From Zymoseptoria tritici IPO323 (Eukaryota > Ascomycota > Dothideomycetes > Mycosphaerellales > Mycosphaerellaceae), in contig NC_018218.1 in the NCBI RefSeq assembly GCF_000219625.1, positions 2,046,001-2,110,000 on the forward strand: a stretch of DNA of 64,000 nucleotides, written 5' to 3'. The notes below the pieces were generated by a model. It did not search any database. It was not told the DNA's origin and saw only the letters and a program-made list of their open reading frames with translations. Both the position numbers and the translations under genes were made by a program. Of this stretch, positions 58,531-64,000 are shown one piece after another. Every line of letters starts with the position of its first letter. Positions within the stretch are counted from its first letter, which is position 1.

Positions 58531-58705
58531 TCTAATGTATGGATCTATGGATCCAGCAAAAAGAGCATCTCGTGCGAGCATAAGAGGAACATATCCTAAC
58601 ATAGTCGCACAAAATAAGAGGCCGATACGGGGATTAAACCTGTAACCTTCCGTGCACTGCTGTAGACAGAAATCATACTACTTGACTAACCAGCTATAGA
58701 TGAGA
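58500..58705. other. Non-RIPed island inside the element
   Basis: About 200 bp that keep many CA, TG and CG dinucleotides (for example CCAAACACCATCC and CATCTCGTGCGAGC), while both sides are almost free of CpA. It begins at the end of the RNase H relic and covers the tRNA-like segment. Confidence 0.6.
58618..58704 (-). tRNA. tRNA-like relic, possibly tRNA-Arg(TCT) with an intron
   Basis: Minus strand: TATAGCTGGTTAGTC resembles an A box and D arm. TATGATTTCTG resembles the anticodon arm with TCT. A roughly 15-18 nt insert of intron length follows, then GGAAGGTTACAGG-TTTAATC-CCCGT, close to the T arm and B box. The acceptor stem does not pair well and several bases deviate, so it is probably not functional. 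It could be part of a tRNA-derived SINE or a captured tRNA. Confidence 0.35.
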
Positions 58706-59149
58706 AGAGGGAAATTGCTCTTAAATTTATGCCTTAATACCTGCATTCCTACCTAAGAAGGATTCCCTCCCTAGAATTATACTATTTTATTTGTTACAAA
58801 ACTAAGAAGCATAATACTTAGAATACTTATTTTATTCTTATCTGTATAAAGGAAAGGAGGCAACTATATACCTCTATAAAAGCATTTAAGAAACTATAAG
58901 AAAAACACCTAGCTAAAGGAAAACTTTTCTATAAAAATCTAAAAGCATTAGAGCATGTCCTAGAACCTGCAGCCTACCCCCCTAAACTACTACTAAAAGA
59001 CTAAGCTAATTCCCCTAGAATCTTAACTTAAAGCCTAGGAGAATATTAGTTTCTATTAGGGAAGAAGGGATTTTAAGGAGAACATATACAGGATACTATG
59101 CTACTAACTATTGCTTTATCTCTACCTTATTAGAGCTTAATATTTAGCT

Positions 59150-59540
59150 AAGAGGAGTCTAGTTATAGTATAATACAAATCCTTAAGGATTAGGAGTTAT
59201 TAGACTAGGGTAGTTTTCTACTAGGAAGGCCTACTCCCTTAGGTTATATAGCTCCTCTATTACTATATTAATAAGGTCTATAGTAAGGAGATCCTTATTA
59301 AGCTTAGCTATAAACCTATTAAAGCAAGCTACAAAAGAGAAGGGATCCTAAGCCCTAACATTTACTCTGTTATAGTATCTATTTATCTCTCCTCTAATAA
59401 ATTAATGCATAGTCTAATATGCTACAGAACTATTTTTATAGATTTATAGGAGATCTCCGCTACTAATAGCTCTTGCTTTATCGATAACTTGCTAGAAGGT
59501 TTTCCTAGGGACAAAGAAAGCTGCTCTTCTTCTAGAAGCT
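59150..59540 (-). pseudogene. Antisense coding-like relic before the 3' LTR
   Basis: Read on the minus strand, a frame interrupted only by TAG and TAA at RIP-type positions gives a protein-like series including F-I-R-G-E-I-N-R-Y-Y, D-P-F-S-F-V-A-C-F-N-R-F and D-L-I-N-I-V-I-E-E-L-Y-N-L. It looks gag-like but I do not recognise it. It may be an antisense frame of the element or a second, inverted fragment. Confidence 0.35.
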
Positions 59541-59760
59541 ATAGCTAGTAATATAAATTGTATTGTTAATAGCTATAAGGGATAGATAATAGATTAGCTA
59601 ATAAATTAGCTAAATAGATAAGAGGTATAGATTATAAAGTAGAGGAATAAAAAAGCTAGAAGAAGATGCTTTTTAATAAGCTAAAGCCGAGCATTAGCTA
59701 CGTAGTAGGTAAATACCTGCTATATTTAAGTAATAGACAGCTCGTAATAATGCAGCTGCT

Positions 59761-59770
59761 AATAAGGGAG
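59761..59770 (+). other. Polypurine tract
   Basis: AATAAGGGAG abuts the 3' LTR, the expected place for plus-strand priming of an LTR element on this strand. Confidence 0.6.
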
Positions 59771-59941
59771 TGTTGTGGATTATTAGACTAACTATTAGTA
59801 AAGTGCACGTAACTAGTGCTAAGGCATTCCTACATACAGATAGCTAAAGTAAGAATCTTACACTTAAGATTCTCTCTGCATAACAATATATACCTGCTAA
59901 TTAGAGGTCTTCTTCTACTCAGCTTGAGTCCAATCACAACA
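59771..59941 (+). repeat. 3' LTR of the Copia element
   Basis: 171 bp, same length as the 5' copy. Carries three CpA-to-TpA changes relative to the other LTR (positions 11, 50 and 65 of the LTR, approximately). Confidence 0.93.
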
Positions 59942-59946
59942 CAATC
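59942..59946. repeat. Target-site duplication, right
   Basis: CAATC, identical to the left flank. Confidence 0.9.
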
Positions 59947-60224
59947 TACATGGATGACTGCACTACCTTACACTTTTCCAATCCCACTCGCATTTGATAA
60001 GAGAGCATCTGAAAGTCTCTCAACTCCACTTCTTGGCCAGGGATCCAGACAGTCCGCAACATACAATTGCTTTCGTCCTCCGCCCAGCCGTGAGCTATCC
60101 TGTTTCCGGCCAGCACGCATCATCCTGGCCAGTACTGAAACCATTACTCGCTTGCCTGTTTATTTGCGCCAGGACACCTCTTCCGCCACCCATAACTCTT
60201 GTATAGTCAAGACTCGAACAGTAC
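59947..60224 (+). promoter_or_regulatory. Remaining upstream region of the FAD oxidoreductase gene
   Basis: 278 bp from the insertion site to the ATG. Together with 53345-53566 it would have formed a divergent intergenic region of about 500 bp before the insertion. Composition is normal, so RIP did not leak visibly into it. No defined site seen. Confidence 0.45.
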
Positions 60225-61958
60225 ATGAACTTCTTCCGAACTAAGCAACCAAGAGTCGTCCGCGAGAAGGAAAGGATGGTGGAGAGGAAAAAAGTCGCCA
60301 TCATAGGCACAGGATGCTCCGGATTGGGTGCTGCCTGGGCATTGAGAGATAGCGACTACGACGTTCACCTTTTCGAAAAGTCCGACGAACTAGGCGGTCA
60401 TACGAGCACCAAGCTATGGCAACATGGCGAGAAAGAAGTGCCAGTCGACACTGGCTTCATTGTCTTGAACAAAGCCACGTATCCAAACTTCATACGTTTT
60501 CTCAAGGAAGTCGGCGTGGAGACTGTGGAGACGGAGATGACTTTTGGTGTTTCACGCGATCATGGTGCTTTCGAATGGTCAGGTGAAGGGCGCGGCATAT
60601 TCGCACAGCGGCGCAACATATTCCGGCCGCGACACTGGAGGATGATCTTCGACATCATCAGATTCAATCAATTTGCTCTGGACTTACTCGCCGATGAGGA
60701 TGCAAGTGGTCTCGAGCGACTGGGTTCTTCTCCCGAGCATAGAAAGCGTTCTGCTGATATCAGCATCGGCGAATATCTCGATCGCGAAGGATACTCACAG
60801 GGCTTCCGAGATGACTACCTTATTCCAATGACCGCGGCTGTATGGAGCACATCGCCAGACAAAGCAAGTCTAGAGTTTCCTGCGCGGACACTGATCCGAT
60901 TCATGTGGAACCACCACTTGCTTTCCACACTAGCAGAGCGACCGCCGTGGCTTACGATCCCAGGTGGCTCGAAACGATACATCGATGCAATTGTCAGCCA
61001 GTACCCGAGAGGAAAACTACATGTTCACACCTCTTGCGAAGTGGCGAATGTGCTCCGCCAAAGCAAACACGGCGAGGGCAAGGTGACGGTGTCCTGGATC
61101 AACTCTGCATCTGGTCGGATAGAAGGCGACACATTCGATCATGCGATTCTTGCCTGTCATGGAGATGAAGTCCTTCCATTGCTTTCCAAGCACGGCGCCA
61201 GACCACAAACAAGCTCGCCTGCATCGTCCATCAGAAGCAACAAATCATCCAAGTCTTTTGTCAAGGCCAGCTCGAGCGCTCAAAATGTCACAGAAGAGGA
61301 GTACGACATATTCTCTGCCTTCCAGACGACGGAGAATATTTGCTATCTTCATTCAGATCTAGCTCAAATGCCAAAGCGACGCAAGGTCTGGACGAGCTGG
61401 AACTATCTAATTTCCTCGACACCTTCAAAACTCGCTTCTCCAGCAGGCGTAAGCCTGACATACTGCATGAACATCTTGCAGCATCTGTCAGAAGAGATCT
61501 ACGGACCAATCCTAGTGACAATGAATCCTGATCGAGAGCCGAATCCCGCACTCACTCAAGGAAAATACGTGCGCAGACATCCTCTTTACACAGTGGAGTC
61601 TGTGCAGGCACAAAAAGATCTGGAAAAGGTGCAGAACGTGCGAGGTGTGAGTTATTGTGGTGCGTGGACGAAATATGGATTCCACGAAGACGGCTTTAGC
61701 AGCGGCATTCGAGTTGCGGCGGAGCATTTGGGCGCAAAGCTTCCCTTTGAGTTTGTTGACTCGACATTCAGCAGAGGTCATAGACCTGATCTCTGCTACA
61801 AGGACTACTTGCTGAGAGTCGTTCTGCTAGTTTCGCTGTTCTACATTCGAATTCTGGAGATCGTGTTGAGACTACCCTTCGTCTCGCCATTCGTGGCGAT
61901 TGTCAGTCTGATTGTGGGATCTACTCTTGATTTGAGCGAGCGTGCAGGACTGTTGTAG
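60225..61958 (+). CDS. FAD/NAD(P)-binding amine-oxidase-type oxidoreductase, single exon, 577 aa
   Basis: Uninterrupted from ATG 60225; Met18 (M-V-E-R-K-K) is an alternative start. Dinucleotide-binding fold: K-V-A-I-I-G-T-G-C-S-G-L-G-A-A (GxGxxG at about 28-33), then L-F-E-K-S-D-E-L-G-G-H-T-S-T, which binds FAD. P-V-D-T-G-F-I-V-L-N, Y-P-N-F and P-M-T-A-A-V-W-S-T are typical of the bacterial and fungal group of NAD/FAD-binding proteins often found next to cyclopropane-fatty-acid synthases. C-terminal G-A-W-T-K-Y-G-F-H-E-D-G-F-S-S-G completes the FAD site. Two hydrophobic helices (about 530-565) may anchor it to a membrane. Substrate unknown, probably a lipid by family analogy. Confidence 0.88.
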   Translation: MNFFRTKQPRVVREKERMVERKKVAIIGTGCSGLGAAWALRDSDYDVHLFEKSDELGGHTSTKLWQHGEKEVPVDTGFIVLNKATYPNFIRFLKEVGVETVETEMTFGVSRDHGAFEWSGEGRGIFAQRRNIFRPRHWRMIFDIIRFNQFALDLLADEDASGLERLGSSPEHRKRSADISIGEYLDREGYSQGFRDDYLIPMTAAVWSTSPDKASLEFPARTLIRFMWNHHLLSTLAERPPWLTIPGGSKRYIDAIVSQYPRGKLHVHTSCEVANVLRQSKHGEGKVTVSWINSASGRIEGDTFDHAILACHGDEVLPLLSKHGARPQTSSPASSIRSNKSSKSFVKASSSAQNVTEEEYDIFSAFQTTENICYLHSDLAQMPKRRKVWTSWNYLISSTPSKLASPAGVSLTYCMNILQHLSEEIYGPILVTMNPDREPNPALTQGKYVRRHPLYTVESVQAQKDLEKVQNVRGVSYCGAWTKYGFHEDGFSSGIRVAAEHLGAKLPFEFVDSTFSRGHRPDLCYKDYLLRVVLLVSLFYIRILEIVLRLPFVSPFVAIVSLIVGSTLDLSERAGLL

Positions 61959-62115
61959 TTGGAATGTAGAATCGTACAGCGTGTACCTAGATAGACAAAT
62001 AGAAGGAGTACCTTAGATGATTGGTGAATCTCATTGATCGCCATGATCAGCTTTCAAGTTTCAGATCCCGACCTCACCTCAACATCACCACCATCAACCA
62101 ACTTCGTCCACAAAT

Positions 62116-63218
62116 ATGCTACTTCCTGTGGAATCTGAAACAGCCACGGCCAACCCGAAGTTCGATGCGCTCTATCGCGATCTGTGCACAAACAAATTGA
62201 ATCCTGATGGCTCGACAAAACTTGACGTGAAAGCGCAGAAAGAGCGCGATGCTCTGGCAGATGTAAACACGAAGACCTTAATGCATGATTTGTCGATGAC
62301 TCTAGCTTATGGATGATAGGAGCTTAAAAAAGCGCGAGTATCAGTAGCAAGATCAGGGTTGATCAGGGCACATCTGGATACTTTGGCATATCGGGAAGAA
62401 GAGCTTCCAAGCGAGGTGCGAAACTGCCCACGATCTCCGAGCACGCGAGGTTGCCTCTGACAGACATACTGCAGCTTCGAGAACTCACCGCGACTATTGC
62501 GGCGGCTTTGCAGGCTCAGCTTTCACCAGACGATTTCGACCTTCTGCACGAGGACATAGATAAATTCAAGGCGAGTACTGCGTTCGCACAGCACGACTTT
62601 ACTTCGGCTCTCTCTAACTCTTTACAGAACAATGCTCAACCAATCTCAAGACTCATCTCAAAAGCCGCAGCAAAAGACCTGTCAACACTTACCCACCTTG
62701 CGACGACATCCGGTCACGATCCAGATATATCTCTAATCTCGTCGCTCAAAAAGTCCAAAGACACAATCTCCGACTCAAGCAACGCCCTGTCCCGACTGCG
62801 CTTAGAAATGACCCAAGAAACGCTCACGACTCAGTCACTCTACCGCCAAGCTCTGGAAACCAGCATCCGCATCCTCGAGCAGACAGTCCACGGCTCGCTC
62901 TCACGCGGTACGAAAGCGAAAGCTGACTATCTCGCCACCGTAGCCGAAGGAATGGCTCGCAAATTGCAGGTTCAGCAGGGACAATTGACAGCGCAGACGG
63001 CGTCGCCCGAGTTTCAAGCTGCGCTGGAGAGGAAAATGGATGATCTGGAGAAGGAGGGATTGGCACTGAGACGAAAGGGGCGGGAGGCACAGGAGCTGTT
63101 GGCGAGGTATCGCCGCACAGAAGGAATGGAGGAAGTGGCGAGGGAGTTTGCAGAACTTGTGAGGGAGAGGGAGAAGGTCAAAAAAGACATCGAGAGGTTG
63201 GAGGGGGGGAGGAAGTGA
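62116..63218 (+). CDS. Coiled-coil protein of unknown function, three exons, 328 aa
   Basis: Exons 62116-62262, 62320-62415 and 62475-63218; introns of 57 bp (GTAAAC..ATAG) and 59 bp (GTGCGA..GCAG), all phase 0. The joins give A-L-A-D-E-L-K-K-A-R and E-L-P-S-E-L-R-E-L-T. Without splicing the first frame stops after 66 codons and the long frame lacks an ATG. The sequence is rich in heptad-like Leu/Ala/Glu/Lys segments (about 100-250 and 270-328) with E-G-M-A-R-K-L near the middle. No membrane or signal segment. A conserved ascomycete protein by impression, function unknown. Confidence 0.7.
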
Positions 63219-64000
63219 GCTGTCGTCGTGATGAACAAGGTCCGGTAAATGATCGTTTTCTCCGGCGCCCAACCCCACGGCCATGGACACAAGATTCTTG
63301 CCGATATGTTCTATCGTACAAGGCTGCCTGGAGTGCGATTTGTGGGCAGTTCGAGCAAGCACAGAACCCACAATCGTATCAGTGATCATCGAGAACACTC
63401 GCAGAATCCTTCGATTGAAGTTGGAAACACGTGAGCGACGATGACCATTATCTTCGAACTCTCGACAGAAAATCGACTTGACCTCGGCGGAAAGGATTGG
63501 ACCGCAGCAAATGAACCAAGCCCATCGAGATACTTGATATGCATCCGAAGGAAATTCCTTCAACCACGGCGATTCCCTTTACCCAGACCGAGCATACTCA
63601 TGCGACCCTGAGCACGCATAGTTAGAGGCACGACCAGCCAGCTTGCCGTCCGATCAGACATCAGCTAATTCACCCCTCAATTTCGCCCATCTCGTCTACT
63701 CATTCCCACATCAGACCCCTCCGTCCCACATGTCTCTTTGTGCCTTATTGCTGCCAGCTTTTCCATGCATGCCGTTCTCGCTGGTATCGTCTCATTCAGT
63801 ACCCAGAGGTTCCATATGCATCCACAGTTAAATTTCAAGCCGGCAGAGTTTTCGAGCGGGCGGAAGTTGCTAGTCTTGTTTGGAAGGTCCATCGCGTGAA
63901 ATGGCTGGCATGGACTGACAGCTCCACTGAGACCAAAACAGATTCGCCGCGGCTGGCTTGCCGCGCTGTGCATGCTCCAAGCGCCGGTAAGTGTCTTCTC
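63219..64000. other. Terminal intergenic stretch, nothing recognised
   Basis: About 780 bp to the window end. Short frames only; no gene, tRNA or repeat could be supported. Confidence 0.45.

Larger units (their letters stand above)
53567..59946 (+). mobile_element. Ty1/Copia LTR retrotransposon, RIP-mutated and inactive
   Basis: Boundaries are exact: 5-bp target duplication CAATC at 53567-53571 and 59942-59946, and 171-bp LTRs starting TGTTGTGG and ending ACAACA. The internal region is very AT-rich and full of TAG and TAA where Gln and Trp would be expected. Copia gene order (protease, integrase, RT, RNase H) is still traceable on the plus strand. No frame is long enough to be functional. 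It is inserted between the divergent VTI1 and FAD-oxidoreductase genes; the neighbours are not AT-shifted. Total length of the element without duplication is 6,370 bp. Confidence 0.95.

Overview
The window reads as nuclear DNA of a filamentous ascomycete, most likely a Dothideomycete (inferred from gene content and style, not proven). Genes carry short spliceosomal introns of about 49-133 bp with GT..AG ends. They include fungal-type proteins: DSC3, a fungal rhodopsin-domain protein, xylulose/fructose-phosphate phosphoketolase, GH79, a zinc-cluster-type regulator and ankyrin proteins. An AT-rich Copia retrotransposon carries the CpA-to-TpA signature of repeat-induced point mutation (RIP). I see no CRISPR array, operon or bacterial feature.

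Layout. 1-1.2 kb: 3' part of an AIM9-like phosphotransferase. 1.2-3.1 kb: gene relics, including a DUF7580-like fragment and one copy of a diverged repeat. 3.1-4.9 kb: ankyrin-repeat gene (-). 5.9-6.5 kb: small four-helix membrane protein (-). 8.0-9.7 kb: secreted GH79 glycosidase (+). 10.7-13.3 kb: phosphoketolase (-). 14.2-26.2 kb: a giant HECT ubiquitin ligase of the TOM1/HUWE1 family (-). 27.3-28.5 kb: basic disordered protein of unknown role (+). 29.1-30.7 kb: bifunctional 6-phosphofructo-2-kinase/fructose-2,6-bisphosphatase (+).

31.0-35.2 kb: a divergent regulator/MFS-transporter pair in which both members look broken. 36.9-38.2 kb: seven-helix fungal rhodopsin-domain protein (+). 38.8-45.8 kb: compact housekeeping block with RVB1 (-), ISA1 (+), a Dabb-domain protein (-), DSC3 (+), an RCC1-like protein (-) and a metallophosphoesterase (+). 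46.2-47.2 kb: multiply frameshifted F-box-like pseudogene. 48.0-50.6 kb: secreted S41-type peptidase-like gene with a candidate nested or twin intron. 51.3-52.4 kb: Cys-rich reading frame split by an in-frame TAG. 52.6-53.3 kb: SNARE VTI1 (-). 53.57-59.95 kb: RIP-mutated Copia LTR retrotransposon with 171-bp LTRs and a CAATC target duplication, inserted between the divergent VTI1 and FAD-oxidoreductase genes. 60.2-62.0 kb: FAD/NAD(P)-binding oxidoreductase (+). 62.1-63.2 kb: coiled-coil protein (+).

The genes do not form one pathway. Phosphoketolase and PFKFB both act on sugar-phosphate flux. TOM1 and DSC3 are both ubiquitin-ligase components. The rest are independent. The signals most worth checking are the RIP history of the Copia element with its unmutated island, the candidate twin intron in the S41 gene, the decaying regulator/transporter pair, and a diverged inverted repeat shared by 2.4 kb and 13.9 kb.
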